Origin: Nymphaea colorata
Taxonomy: Eukaryota > Streptophyta > Magnoliopsida > Nymphaeales > Nymphaeaceae
Direction: 5' to 3'
Assembly (NCBI RefSeq): GCF_008831285.2
Contig: NC_045138.2
Span: forward strand, 27,189,934 to 27,253,933
DNA length: 64,000 nucleotides
Part shown: positions 38,410 to 52,035 of the stretch, one piece after another
How the letters are laid out: every line of letters starts with the position of its first letter
Numbering within the stretch: the first letter of the stretch is position 1
Made by a program: the position numbers and the translations under genes
Notes under the pieces: generated by a model
What the model was told of the DNA's origin: nothing
Databases searched by the model: none
The model's input: only the letters and a program-made list of their open reading frames with translations

Positions 38410-40938
38410 ATGGAGCGCGATGGTGTTCAGAGATTCAAGAGAGTTTGCGTTTTCTGCGGGAGCAATTCAGGGAACAGGAAAGTTTTCAGCGATGCTGCTT
38501 TTGATTTAGGGAATGAATTGGTTGGTGCCTGCTTTTTTGCTTTCTGTTCATCTTTTTCTGTGTTAATTTTGGTGTGTTTCTTCTTTCCAAGTCTCCAATC
38601 CTCTTTTGTTTTGTGTCCGCAATTTATCTCAGTTTCTTGTATTTGTGAACCATGTCCTGAAGTTCTGTTAATGGGGGTGCCCAGGTGCGCACTTCTCCTG
38701 CATGATGATCCTTAAAGGATTATACAGTTCATGATTGTGGATTATCCATGTCTTTCACTTTCCTTTTTACGGTCCATTGTTCCGTCTGTTTTTTCAGGTG
38801 AAACGGAAGATAGATTTGGTTTATGGTGGAGGGAGTGTAGGATTGATGGGTTTGATCGCTAGGACTGTTCTTGATGGTGGTTGCCATGTTCTCGGGTAAG
38901 TAAATCCTGGAAAACTCAAGCCGTACTATAATCTTGCGATCTATTTTTCCAAATTTATGATTTTATCTTTGCTGTTTTCCGTTAATTACAGAGTGATCCC
39001 GACAGCCCTCATGCCGCTGGAGGTACCTTATACATGATTCAGATATCCTTTTCCTTACAGTATATCATGCTTTTGTTTTCTATCTTCATTTTGGTAATAT
39101 GATTTTGATAGAAATTCCAGTTCATTCTGTAGAGATATCTGTTAGCAGTTCTATTTCGTGTTAATTTGAGTGTTGCCCTTATTATGAAATTAGCTTCCAA
39201 AGTTCAGTGCATGTGAAAAAGAAGTTATGCAGTTCCATGTTTAGGTTGGGAAGATGGTTTTCACATCTTGTTGGATAGAAATTCCACAGGCTTTTTTTTC
39301 CCTCCTTGGAAATGTTTCTAAACTGCACAGAAATGTGAAGTTCATCGGAAGACTGTAGAGAACAGAAACAGGAAAAAAGAATGAGGAAGAAGATAGAAAT
39401 CCCTTCTTATGTCTGCAAGTTAACTTTTCTTCTACTCATTATTGTCTTTGGAAGACAGTTTTCTTGCTCTTAAATGCTAACAGCCACCGAGATGGAAGGT
39501 GTTGCCCGCGTCCTTTTACTGCTACTTGTCTTGGTATATATTGTTGGGAACAAAAACTCAGCATCATGTCTAATTTTCCCTTCCATTACGTATTAGCATC
39601 AGGTAAATATCTCCCATGGTGTCCTTATGTTTTACATCTTTCAACCCAAACATTAGCTTCCAAGGAATTGCTAGCACTTAGAACTAGAACCTTGAACTGG
39701 CCAGTTACAACGCATTGAGGTGATGGCATTACATGTACTGACCATCTGCTGAAAATTTATGTTTAACGAAATCTAGTTTGTCTTCACAAAATGTAATAGT
39801 TGGTATTCTGGAAAGTTTCTGCTGGAGCAATTAATGTGGTTCCCAAAAGCGCAACATTAGAAGTTGGTGGCAGCTGACATTTATTTCCCTTTTTGACTTT
39901 TAACTTTTAAGCATGAGTTCTTATGTTAACATGAGGGACTTTGTTATGTATCTTTGATTAATATGTTTGATTGCATTTCAACTAGTTCATATCACTGGTT
40001 TGTCAGAGTTTTTCTTTTTTTTTTTCTTTTGGTTGCATTTTGCAGATATCTGGTGAAGCTGTTGGTGATGTGAAGACAGTAGCTGATATGCATGAACGCA
40101 AAGCAGAAATGGCACGCCAAGCAGATGCTTTTATTGCTCTCCCTGGTAAAGTTTGAACTATAAATATGTAAAAGCCTAGTAGATATGCTATCACTAGTGA
40201 ATATCTCATTCACGTTGACTTCCATGCTTTAGGAGGATATGGAACCATGGAAGAACTATTGGAGATGATCACTTGGTCACAGCTTGGCATTCATGAAAAA
40301 CCTGTGATTCACAAGCCTTTTGCTCATTTTAAGAGTTTTCTTTTTTTGAAAAGTTTTGGTTGGTTCAGAGAACTGATTTCTCCAACTGTAATTTCTTTCC
40401 AGGTTGGCTTGTTGAATGTTGATGGATATTTCAATGCCTTGCTTGCATTATTTGATAATGGAGTTGTTGAAGGTTTTATAAAACCAGATGCTCGGAATAT
40501 AGTTGTATCTGCACCTACTGCACAAGAATTGATACTAAAGATGGAGGTAAGAGAACCTCTTCAGTTTACTTTTGTGAGTTCATTTTACTTGACTCCCAGT
40601 TTGTTTGGAGAATAATGGAACCTACATATGTAAGGTTGTTGACGGTATCAATGTTTATCAAATTTGGTGATCAGTCCTTCAGCAGAAGGTGCTTGACCTG
40701 ATGTGGTTCAGAAAACCAAGTCAGTCAATCTAGTATAGTCTCCAAAATGAGTTTGAAAGGGTCTATTCGAGATGCAACCACATTGACCAAAGTTGGTTGC
40801 TTGTTTTTGTCTCAAATTGGTATCTCTTTTCTTTTGAACGTGCAGGAATACAAGCCACTCCATAAGCATGTGGCACCAAGGAAAAGCTGGGAGATCGAGC
40901 AACTAGGCTATTCAAAGCAGCTTGGTCAGCCTGAATGA
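38410..40938 (+). CDS. LOG: Cytokinin riboside 5'-monophosphate phosphoribohydrolase (LONELY GUY family), complete
   Basis: Seven exons: 38410-38520, 38798-38895, 38992-39022, 40046-40145, 40233-40303, 40403-40546 and 40846-40938, giving 215 aa with consistent phases and GT-AG introns. The first ATG that agrees with the family N-terminus is at 38410. [13 protein letters not shown] opens the Rossmann-like fold and [13 protein letters not shown] follows. MHERKAEM (residues 95-102) and PGGYGTMEE (113-121) form the active site that defines the type-I LOG lysine decarboxylase-like family. The enzyme releases the free cytokinin base from its riboside 5'-monophosphate in one step, in the cytosol and nucleus. 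All signature residues are present, so it should be functional. Which LOG paralogue it is cannot be told. Confidence 0.97.
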
Positions 40939-42667
40939 TGAACTTATGGGAGAAAGTGTTCAGTGTTTACATAATTCTTTTTTCTCTTCAATTTGTGTAT
41001 ATCGGATGGATGCAAAAGTCCATCGGATGTTCTTGCTTCTACTAATTCCATTTCAATGAAGCATCATTCCTGCCATTGTTTTAGGCCTTGTTTCTGGTTG
41101 CCAATAAACTCATCAATGCTTGAATCAATAAAGAAGCAGCCTTTTGCCCTAAAATACAGGCTGAATCGACACCTTACCCTGCTGACTTCAGATGAACAGT
41201 GAACTAACATGTCTTAGACATTATCAGTGGAAAATGGGCGTATTCGGAGTCTATGATAGTCCAATAGATGCTGTGTCTTATATCCTTTCTTATGACCAAA
41301 ATCCTAGAAATGAAACTTTTCTTGTGAAATGGAACTTCTGTACCAAAGACCTGCCATTCTGAATCTTGCGTTTCTAGTTTCTAAACAACCTACGTCTGAG
41401 TGGTCACGGACACACTTCCTCCATTGGTGCGGTGGTGTCACTGTGAACAAACTACGGATCTTAGTGGTTTCCGGCCTATTTTCCACGCACTACTTGCTTA
41501 TTCAATTGCCTATTCGTGATGGCAGGAGTCTAGTGGGCCTTGAATTGTTCCCTGGTCTAAGACCAAGGAAAGATTGTCCCATGGGGACCTGTGACCTTTT
41601 CCAAGGTCACTTTTTTGCAACGAGTATGTGGGGGAAACTGTTTGCCAGCTTCTTGGGCATCGAAGCTGCAGTAAAAGGCTGCATGAGTGTTTGTATGGTG
41701 ATCTTAAGACCACTTTAGTTGTTCATTCTGTAACAGAGAGTGCTTTATAGCTTTTTCGAGATCCCGTTTAGTGTCTTTGTTCGCACCCAGCTTTCTCTAA
41801 TGTAAATAACTCTTCTGAATCCAGGCCAGTTGTAGCTTTACTACATCTGCACGTCAATGGTCGAGTTTAATGGTGCAGAGGACCCGTCTCTCTCTCTGTC
41901 TTCTCTCTCTCCCCCCCACTCCTGAATCACTGTGTAATCTCCTTGTTACCTCTCGCTTTTCTCCTCCTGGTTAAGTTTGCTATGGAGAGATTTAATGCTT
42001 GTAACTTCAGATCATGGCTGGACATGGGAGCAACATGGCAGCATTACTGACTCGATTTCAGCGTGAACTTAGTATAATTTAAAGGCTAACGGCTCTGCAT
42101 CTGTGCTAAAATATTCCTCTCAGTTGTCAGATCGCCCCTGATACCTTAACAGTAAAAGACGCTGAACTTTGAGAGAGAGTGTGTGATGTCGACGAAGCGA
42201 CAGATCCAACAAAGTGCTAAAACAATCTAGACATTGCAGGCAATGGCAGGTGACAGCTAACAAATTTTGGACCCAGTTGCTTCAGTATTGCAGACTCTGA
42301 ATCTCGCCCTTGTCTCCAGACCCTTTCATCACATGGGCTGCCTTCTTCACTGTAAAAGATACTAAGTCTCATTGTTGTCAGCACTGCTCCATTATTAAGG
42401 GGGACCCTGTTTCTAAATGGGCAGGCTTCGGCCCGACCTTTCTCTCTTCCATAACAGACCAGGATGATGCCGAATTACAGCTACCAGTTGTATGCCAAGA
42501 GGTGATCTGCTGTATTGAACTCTTATCTCACTTGCCCATTTATGAAGTTTCATGGGTTTAATCTGGCAAAGATTTGATGAACTCTGCTTTGAGAGCATCA
42601 AATTCCCAAGGGTGTGTTTGCCAAAATGGCGTTTGTAGAGAACGAGCCTGTAGAGAAAACCTAGTTT

Positions 42668-43094
42668 TAGGTTGCATTTGGATGAATCCCTTGAAAAAAT
42701 GGTTTTTGTCAAAGCTCGGTTTTGTTTAAAAGGGCATGAATAACCTAGTTTCCTGAGGTTGTGTTTGATAACCTCAGATCTTAGATCTGAGGCTGCATTA
42801 AAAAGTATGTTTTGGAAGATCTTCAGTTTAAACAGTATCATGGATTTTAAATCCATGCTACATGTTAAAAACCGTGGATTTAAGGTCGGATGGAGGAAAT
42901 GGTGGTTCCGACCTTAAATCCATGGAGATCCCCAATGAAACAAACACAAGCTAAAAGCTTTTCACAAAAAACACCGTGTCAGTCTCATTATTCACACATA
43001 AACCTTCAAAAGTTGGTTTAAAACCAAATTTTCAGGAAACCCGGTTTTCATAAAACGACGTTTTTGACGGAAGGTGTCATCCAAATACAACCTA
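42668..43094. mobile_element. MITE-like element with 16-18-bp TIRs and TA target duplication
   Basis: The left end TAGGTTGCATTTGGATGA (42668-42685) is the reverse complement of the right end TCATCCAAATACAACCTA (43077-43094) apart from one mismatch. If the outer TA on each side is the target duplication, the TIR is GGTTGYATTTGGATGA, 16 bp. The interior has smaller inverted motifs such as CCTCAGATC/GATCTGAGG and no transposase frame. TA duplication fits the Tc1/mariner superfamily. The assignment rests on the ends only. Confidence 0.7.
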
Positions 43095-43403
43095 AATGTA
43101 TTTCTACCAACAACGCCGGAAAAATCTTCTAATATCCTCCAAGTTGTGGGCTGTTTCTAGCAGCAGCATGGAATGAAATGGCTGCCCATGTGTTCCTGGT
43201 TGAGAATATGGAAGTGGGTAGCCGATGGCTGTTCATGGAACGGGCCGGTCATCAACTGCTTAGCTGTTAGTTGGCCTGGCTAAGCCTTGGCTTGCGAACC
43301 AGCCCATTACCAGCTAGCCAACCCATGGTCAACCGGTTGTGCCAATGGGCCTAATCGGACCCCGTCCGACCTGCTATTATACATGAAAAATGACATATGG
43401 TTA

Positions 43404-43790
43404 GGGGTGAACACGAGCCGAGTCGAGCCCGAGTTCAGTCAGCTCGAACTCTGCTCAACTAATGAAACCTCGAAATCGAGAATAGCTCGATGGAAGCAAC
43501 TCGACTCTGCAGTTACTTGTTGAGCTCGAACTCAACTCGATTAAGGCTCGACAAACTCGTTTGCATAGAATTGATATTCATCGTTACGTGTTGAGCTCGA
43601 GCTCAACTCAATTAAAGCTCGAGAGGTTCGACAAACTCGATTAAGGCTCAAGTTCGACTTGGCATTTACGTGTTGAGCTCGAACTCAACTCGATTACTTA
43701 AATGAGTCGATGCATGAACTCGAGCTCAACTTGTTAAGCAAATGACTCGGCTCGAACTTGTTTACAAGCCGACCTTTAACGAGTCTAGCA
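43404..43790. repeat. CGAGCTCGA-rich dispersed repeat
   Basis: Imperfect repetitions of GAGCTCGAACTCAACTCGAT and related palindromic GAGCTC motifs fill this interval. The blocks beginning TTACTTGTTGAGCTCGAACT, TTACGTGTTGAGCTCGAGCT and TTACGTGTTGAGCTCGAACT recur at intervals of about 70-90 bp. This type of low-complexity repeat is common in plant genomes; it is non-coding. Confidence 0.7.
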
Positions 43791-46700
43791 TACATATGGT
43801 CAGACAAGTCGTGAGTTGTGGATTTTTTTCTTGGCCATTTGTTCTGGTACGATCTTTCGATTGATTAAGTACTCGAAACCTGTTCATATTGTTATCAATT
43901 ACATCTAACTTTTTCCGTGGTTAACTAGAAAGATCCATAAGAATTTTCATTCAAGTAATTATTGAAGTTGTTATTTTTATCCTCTAAAAATAACATGAAA
44001 AATTATTCCTATCTTTGTCAATGCATCAAGATTTGACTTAATAACTTTCTAACACTAATGAAAAGATAACATTCATATAATTATTTTAGGTATTAATAGA
44101 GGAAAACAAACTAACTTAGACATAGCTAATCAATGCACTCATGTTATATTCATGTTATGATTCGGTGTAGTCAAACCTGTTAATGCAAACTAATAAACAT
44201 GAAAGTGTGTTCTCATTGAAGGTACTATGTGTTTTTTGTGACACTACCCTTACCTGAAGTTAGTAATAACCTAAGATTAATTCACAGAAGTTTGTTTTTT
44301 ATTATTGGCATAAAAACTAGGTGTCATTTTCTATAATATGAGAAAAATAGGTGTACTTTTTAATATTGAAAACTCTTTGGGTGTGTTTTTGGAAAGTTTC
44401 CATGTTAAAGTTGACTATTTTTGTGTCAAAATTTTCTATTTAAGTATCCAATTAAGAATTCGATGGCCCTAGACCAGATTTTTTTAAAAAAAATTAATAT
44501 ACAAATTAAATCACATTGGTATAAAGTAAAGTGTAATGTACACATCTATGACTCTCAATTTGTTTTAAATACAAAATGCGTCGGGTCCCATATATATGTA
44601 CATATGTTTCAAAAAAGGTCCTAAAGACCCGGTCTACATTATTTTTCATGAACCAAAACTGATCGTTGGTTGTTAAGCCATTACAAAATCTGATTCATAC
44701 ATCAAATTTCAATGACTTTTTAATTTGAATCTTATAAAATTGAGTCCGAGTCATATTAGTGCAAATACTGCAGTAATACAAAGAAGGTATGACAAAAAAT
44801 GCTCTAGAGTTGAATAATCCGTCTCAAGAATGCAAAAGAACGTATGACCATTCCAATTCTTATTCGTAACAAGCTTAATTTTTTCTTTTCATTTTTTTAT
44901 TAGCAGTTCGAAAATTCTATAAATTCTAAGTGCCCACACTTTTTTTTATCCATCACTTTCATGATGTCACCCATGACATCTGGAAGGATGGTAGTCCATA
45001 TGTTCTATACTTTTCTTCAGTCTACATACACACATACATGCATTCATGCATTGACATACAACACACACCATATATATATATATATATGGTCCAGGTTGTC
45101 AGGACAGTGATATATATTTATATTTATATTTATATTTATGTATCATCCAGCTTGACACAACAGTGCGTTTAATCACACATGTTCGATACAATTTATGAGA
45201 TGGGTGTGGTCAGGGGCGAAGGGAGGGGGTCGCTTGGGCCATGGCCTCGATGAGTTTAAAAAAAATATATTGAAAAAATCAATTTTTTTTAGTTTGGTTC
45301 GATTCATCGCTCCTCTTGACTCGATCTGCAAATCGTTTAGACCGTTCCTAAAAAAAATCATATATATATATATATAGATAATAAGGTAGTACCGACTAAT
45401 TTTTGGATTCTGATTTTATTCTTTCGCTGTTGGATTTGCATGATTTCCACAGGGCTTCTGTTGGCCGTCCCGAAAACTTTGTCCGCGTGAAAAGTCGGAC
45501 TCCGTTTTTTCACAAAATTGCGTGACTGCCATTCACCGTTTGGCACAGACTGTGCCCCCCCAACGACCCGGTCAACCGGCGGGTCAAGATTAAATTAGCA
45601 GCTTGTCCTTTCCAAAAGTTATTATGCGAGGACCCACCTATTCTTGTCATTATTTCACGCATGAGCTTTTCTTTTCTGAAATTTCCTTTTTGAGGAAGAA
45701 AATTTTTTTTTAATTGAGAGATTGAGACCGTTTCCCTCTCTTGGAATTTAGGACTGCTTCAGAATTTGCTTCAGAATTTGAGATGATCCTATTCTTTTTT
45801 GGAGTTTAAGACTGTTCCAAAATTTGAAATGATCATATGGTTAATCTCGTCATTTTAGTGTAGTATCTATTACAGTTTATAGTTCAAAGAAATGGTACCC
45901 ACGTGAATTGAATTGATGACGGCTTTTTATTGGCCCATTAGTCCGACCAACAATGTTGCACTCTTAATGATTCAGATTAATGATTCAGATAAAAACTGTC
46001 ATGCATTAGATTCATTTTCAGATTGATACTGTTCAATGATTTTGTCCCGAAATGTAAAGTAGATTCATGAAACATTGTATTACATGGCTTCATGAATCTA
46101 CTCCAATATAGTTTAAGTAACCTACTTCACCCCACTTTTCGTATACGTTGAAAGACTTGTAGTTCAATCGCTCGTATGATTTTTTTCATGTAAAGTTTGC
46201 CCAAATTTATTTAAAACGAGAAGCTTCCTCACAGTGATTTGGTACAACTGATGAACTTTCATTGTGAAACGTCCAAAGAGAAAATGTGGAGTTAGGTGGC
46301 TCGTCGGCAGGTTGCTAGCCAAAGGTTTTTAATTACGCTCGGCAAATGCCGCCCCCACATCAAATGCTAGCTAAAAGAAGCAGATTGGCGTTGTGAAAAA
46401 ACTGAAATTCATATTGAATCTGTGAATTGAATAAAATCAGTAGCTCTTTATTTTGTTTTCACGATTCTTTACTTTAACCAAAGTAGGAAAGAATTCAAGT
46501 TTCAACCCGATGAAGCAAAGCTGGATGATGAGGTCAGGACGTATTGATCAAGCAATTTAGTGAGTCTTTGGTGGGTAATGGAGGATTGAGTAAATGATAT
46601 GAGCCGGCAGAGCAGAACCAAGGGGTCCCTGGGCCCTCTTCAATTTTTTTTTTATTTGCATGTAAATTTTAGAAAAAATTACTTATTGATTTTAAAAGAT

Positions 46701-46829
46701 GATATCTCTACCTTTCAATGACCTTTTGATGAAGAAATTATTGAAGAACTTGAAATATAAAAGCTATATAGTGTATTCCAAACGACCACCATTGTTTAGG
46801 CTCCAGCACTATGTCAACACTGCAACAGT

Positions 46830-46834
<5 letters not shown>

Positions 46835-46870
<36 letters not shown>
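46835..46870. repeat. (GA)n microsatellite
   Basis: An uninterrupted GA run in intergenic DNA. The RERERE-type translation is an artefact of the repeat. Confidence 0.9.
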
Positions 46871-46876
<6 letters not shown>

Positions 46877-48400
46877 GTAGATAAATTAAGATTCAGAAGA
46901 GTCCTATCGGTTGATGATGCATCTGGAAAATTGAACACTTCATTTGTTCAACTGGAAATTTAGCAACTATGATAGATACAGTATAAAGGTGTGGTTTAGG
47001 TTGGCCATGAAATTAATGGTCTACAACCAAGTTGCTAGATTTCGAACCTTCTACATGAAAATGAATCTATGTATGTTTTTTTTCTCAGGAAAAGTGGGGA
47101 CTGTGCAGGCTGAATTTGAAGTCCAGACATTTACTATGTCAATAGGCATGTGCCTTCAGAAACTGAGAACTTTTGACCTGGATGAACGCTTTTCAGTCGC
47201 ACCTTTTAGGCAACCAGATAACTCTCTTCTTGGCAAGAATATGAACAGTTGCTGCACAAAAACTGTTAGAAAACATATAACAGGTTATTCCAAGTTAAAA
47301 CGGTTTGGGAGAAGGAAAATGAAAATTTTGGATGAAAATCAGTTTTAGAGGTTAAATGGTACCAGCATCCCCAAGCATGTGATTTTCCTGCAAGAGTTTG
47401 GGATATCTGATATGAAAGCCTCCATTTATTTTGGAGTTTTTTTTCCTCCGCATAGTGTACAGAATGAGACCATATTTGATATGGAATTGGAAGTTTTCGA
47501 GTATTTCCAAGCATGAACTTCCTTGTTTTAAAATGTTTCTTACTGCAGAGGCAGTGATCTGTATGCCCCACTTGACAAGCACCAAGGATCTTCTGCTTAA
47601 ATAAAAGCAACCAAGAGAGGACCCAGTCCAACCTCACATGCAAGTTGTACCGCAGTAATCTTAAAAACTAATTTTTTTAATTTCTTTTTTTTTTTAAAAC
47701 AAAGAACCCAGTGTATGATTTTCATGGCCTAAAAAACTTAAAATTTGGCTGCCGAATCATTTTAGTTGGATGTGGATTAATTCTTACAAGAAAACGGGAA
47801 AATTTTGGTATATATTCAATTATATACTGCAACTGTATTTTATTTTAGTAACAAACCATCAATTTTACGTACTTGCAGATGAATTCATTGCAGCAAATTA
47901 GAAAAACCAAGTTTTATTTTGGTATGCAGCCAAGAAATTTGTGTGATTCCATTGAATCGTTCTTAATTCCCGTCCGTGTTGTTTCCGAGCAGGCATGGCC
48001 ATACACTTCCCACCTTTGACTCCGTCTTTTCTTCAGCATAAGCAAAATGACAGAACCACCCATAGACGAAAATGACAAATTGACCACCCTGAATTTGGTT
48101 TTCGTCTATGTGTTAGCTGATTAGCTTTTGCTCTGGGGAGCAAGTGGCATCCACTGTTCCATGTTCAACGCCCAAAAAAAAACTAGTTTTAGCCATTAAC
48201 TGATGGCTCAATTAAATGCTACACGTACTCCAGAAGTTGGCATCTACCCCTAAGCAAGTTAATAAAAACCAGGGTCTCAACTGATCATTGGTATATGTTT
48301 GGCTTCTTTCTTCTCCTCTCCGATGAGAAGGCCACCATTTTCTTCCTTCGATTTATAGGGTGCCCACAAAAAATTGGAGGTAAGAAATTTTTGGGTTCTC

Positions 48401-48736
48401 ATGGAGGATTACAGATCAAGGTCATACGCAGATGGCAGGATGGAGATAGAGGTGTATGACAGGAGCTACCCTTCTGGAATGCATGATATGAGGAGCTACA
48501 GCGCATCGTATGCACCTCAACCATATCCCAGAGAGGTGAAGGCGAAGAAGATGAAGAATCAGGGAGGTGGGGCTTCATCGGGCAGTTGGGGCTTCAATGA
48601 CCCAGAGTTCCAAAGGAAGACGAGGGTTGCTAGTTACAAAATGTATAGTGTTGAGGGGAAGGTAAAGGGGTCTTTTAGAAAGAGTTTTAGATGGCTCAAG
48701 GATAGGTACACCAGGATCGTGTATGGATGGTGGTGA
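48401..48736 (+). CDS. DUF3511 domain protein, 111 aa
   Basis: Single-exon frame starting at ATG 48401 (MEDYRSRSYADGRMEIE) and ending at TGA 48734-48736. The frame stays open to a TTG at 48374, but ATG 48401 fits small plant DUF3511 proteins better. The N-terminal half is Tyr/Ser/Arg-rich and probably disordered. The C-terminal 48 residues form the domain: DPEFQRKTRVASYKMYSVEG, then KVKGSFRKSFRWLKDRYTR, ending IVYGWW. This basic domain with its invariant YGWW-like end is specific to land plants, and its function is unknown. The domain is complete and undamaged, so the gene is probably expressed. Confidence 0.94.
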   Translation: MEDYRSRSYADGRMEIEVYDRSYPSGMHDMRSYSASYAPQPYPREVKAKKMKNQGGGASSGSWGFNDPEFQRKTRVASYKMYSVEGKVKGSFRKSFRWLKDRYTRIVYGWW

Positions 48737-51717
48737 GAGGTACATGATCATCATATACATGTAGCCATCATCATCTGGAGTTGACCATCTAATGCCCGGG
48801 GGCGAGGGGTATGTATGATGAACGGTTTTTGCCGATGCTGAATTCTGGGTATGGCTTACTTTGTCTGTTTACAACCTAGATAGATGTGATCTGAATCAAC
48901 AAAATATGGGTCTTTCAGTTTTGAGAGGCATCATGTTGTAACCTCTTTCTCTTCTCTTGGCGATGTTCCATACAAAGATGGGCTATGCAACTCTATGGTC
49001 TTCAGCTTCACGAGTCAAAAGAAATTTCATGTTGCTGATTGATTTGGTTGTTTAGATATAAAGGCTTGCTTCTCTGTTTCCTTTTCTCCCATGTCGCCTG
49101 CTTTTCTGTTTTGTTTTAGCACTTTTTCCCTTGTTATGTGGGTGTGGTGAAGAATGAGGCTTCTGGATGTGCTGAGGGGAAAACCCTCTTTCTTCGCTGT
49201 AGATGTTGCCCTGCGGAAGCCATCTTCTGTCCTTTGATGTTCAATTTGTTAATTTAGTGGTTATGGTTCTTAAGATATGCCCTCCAAATATCTGAGGTTG
49301 TGTTTTCCTTACAATAATGTACTTGGTTCTTTGTTGACCTTGAGCTATCATTATGATATTCTTGAAGCTTCATGGTAGTGGCAGCAGACCGGATTCTGAT
49401 TCAATTTTCTGGCGGCAATCGTGTTTAGTTCCTGATGTTAACTTATTCTCAGCTAGTATTGTTCGTGAAAAGGGGCGATTTTGGTTTCAATAATGGATCT
49501 TCGTACTAAAATTGAAGTGCTAGAGATAAAATATGTGAAAGGAGATCAAGAAATCACATGGGACATTATTAGATTAGGATTTTGAGAGGGTGAGAGCCAG
49601 GGCTTATGGTTCAAGTTCCTAGATTTGTCTGTCCCATATCATGACTCAACATGTTTTTGAAGTACTTACAATTTACTGAACTCATCGCAGAACCTGAGGA
49701 TATGTTCTGTTTTATTTGCCATTGTACGGAGAAGTGCTTCTTTCCTTATTTGAGTACTCTTCATTCCTCCACTATTAGGCTACCTTGAGGAATAACATCA
49801 AACTATGGCCAAGAACATATTCTTTTGATTGTGCTGAATCTGACATAATTTGCTTTCAGATCCTATTTTTCATGGAAACAGGACATGAGGTTGCCTAATG
49901 GAACCTTGGTATTTGTTAAAAAATAGTTTAGAAGATACAGGAAATGGTCTCATAGCAACTATACCTTTGTTATTGCCCACCCTAATTTTGTATACCGTTT
50001 GCTTTTCTAAATTACAGTAGCAAGTCATTGGCAATCATTAAGGAGTAAGTCTCCACACCGGTGCAGAGTCCTCCTCCTTGTACCTTTTGCAACTAGCGCT
50101 TTTGCTAGTTTTAACTCTTCAAGAAACAATTTTTGTGGATTGGTAATTGATATTTATGATGCATAAATTTTCTCATATATCATAGTTTTAGTTTAAAGAA
50201 CTTATGCTGCAACATGCACGTTTTCCCTGTTCTTCCCTGGCAAGCTAGTTCAGTTCCTTGGTAATGAAATGGGCAGCACATGTTACTGTTAGAATCTAAT
50301 AGGCAGCACTATACTCTTATGCAAGTGAAGTTTTCTGATTTGAGGTTAGCAAGCAAACTGCCTCTTTCGTCTCCTCCTAAGAATTTTGGATGAAATGGCT
50401 AAATTTTTCTAACTCAATATGCTTCCATGGTGTTGTAGGATGTGATTCTTTTAGATTGTGAAAATGTGCTAAATGCATTACTTGCAAGATTGTTGACCTT
50501 GATAATTGAGATACTAGAGCACTGGGCTTGATCATATTATGCTTCAATCAACTGCTAATTATCAAGGGTAAAATAGAGCCAGATTAATCCATAGGTGAAG
50601 ATTTTAATACTTTCTATAGTCCTCATTTCCGAATACCTTGCGTAGGCTAATTACCTCTGCTGGTGACCTTGCAATTTTTTTAGTATGCTTGGGATAATAA
50701 CTAGATTGGTGGTCTTTCATTCAGCTCCATTGATCCCTTACCTTCTTTGAGTCACAAACCATTGAGAAGTCTTGGGCATCAAGGTCAGTCATGGCATGTT
50801 TGAACTTGTTGATCTGTTTGTGTATCTGTGTGGACTAGATTTACGAAGAATTAAGAGATCAAATGTTTGACAAAAGTAACTAGGGCATGACAGACTTATG
50901 TTTTCACCTGATTGTGTTTTTCTTCCTTTTATTCAAAAGAAAGCATCCATCTGAATCAATTGTTTCTTCTCAGTTTGGTAGCACAGCAATGCTTCAATTT
51001 TGCTACCATGCTTGTGTTTTACTTCATTTTTTTGTCCTCTCCCAACTTTTTGTAAGAATATGGTCATTTTCATGCTTGCTTTCACGTTCACCTATTCGAT
51101 TCTTTGGTTCCTGCCTATTTATGCGTGTACGTGATTATCTTGGATTTTCGCCGTTTCATCTATCCTTTTTAGTGAATAGAATCTTCTATGTCCTCTAACT
51201 GTTGAAAAATGCTACCATCAGTCATATCGATTGTGCTTCAGTGCAAGCACCACGAAGGCGCTGAACCACTTTCCCAAACTACCATAATTTTGTATCTGAA
51301 ATTCCTTCTGTATTGTAAGTGATTGCCGTTTTTTTATCATTTCCATCTCTCTGTCTTTGTATACCTTTTTCTTTCGAAACTGCATCCTTTTTGTACTTTC
51401 TAAGCATGAAAAAACAAACATAATGCAACATACAGCCATTTGTGCCCGCTTCTGGAAGTGCGGATACAAGTTAAGTTATCATCCACATGAATGATTTAGT
51501 GGCTTTAGGTATTGACGTGGTGCATAGAGAAAGTAAGGGAAATAACCAGTCAATTGAAAAGACCAAGTGATTGGACACCCCACTTGCCATAAATCTTACG
51601 ACAGGTTCCGTTGGCATTGTTGTGGCTGCATAAGCACAGCTTGGTTGGCAGCTGATATTCAATGGTGGTGGTCACGTAGGACGTTATTGAATTGGTCACC
51701 CTAATTATTTTGCCTAA

Positions 51718-52035
51718 GGTCTGTTTGGTTGAAAGGAAAGGAAGGGATTGAGCAATTTTTCCTGTGTTTGGTTGACTAATTAGAAAGGAGGAAAAGAAAG
51801 AAAATCTGTTTGGATGGGAGGGGAGGAAAAGGAAATGAAAGGAATGGATTGTATAGTGTAAATCCAATCCCTCTCAAATCGGACGGATTGGGAGGGAAAG
51901 GAAACGGAGTAAGTGCAAAAGTGTTGACTGCCTACAATACCCCTCCACGTTTTTTTTCTCTGCCTACCTCCCAATCTTTTGACTATTGAAGGTATTATTA
52001 TAAATTGTATCGTTTCCTTTCCATTCTATTTAATT
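51718..52035. mobile_element. MITE-like element (family 1, copy B), inverted relative to copy A
   Basis: The sequence is a diverged reverse complement of most of the element at 7296-7728. Shared segments include the end CTGTTTGGTTG, AATCGGACGGATTGGGAGGG, GTGTTGACTGCC and ACAATACCCCTCCACGTTTT (inverse of AAAACGTGGAGGGGTATTGT in copy A). The outer part beyond about 52035 does not match, so this copy lacks its second terminal repeat. It is non-coding. Confidence 0.75.

Larger units (their letters stand above)
40939..48400. other. Intergenic region between LOG and the DUF3511 gene
   Basis: The start is probably the LOG 3' UTR. No other gene is recognised; ORFs such as 41329-41718 and 46944-47348 have no family features. 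The region contains a TA-flanked MITE (42668-43094), a CGAGCTCGA-rich repeat (about 43404-43790), (TA)n at 45069-45088 and 45360-45376, and (GA)n at 46835-46870. A segment at about 45210-45300 has GGGCCATGGCC followed by AT-rich DNA, like several decayed dispersed repeats in this window. Confidence 0.5.

Noticed and set aside
41329-41718. 129-aa ORF downstream of LOG
   Set aside because: It has no homologous features, no consistent codon pattern and an overlapping opposite-strand ORF. It is most likely chance.
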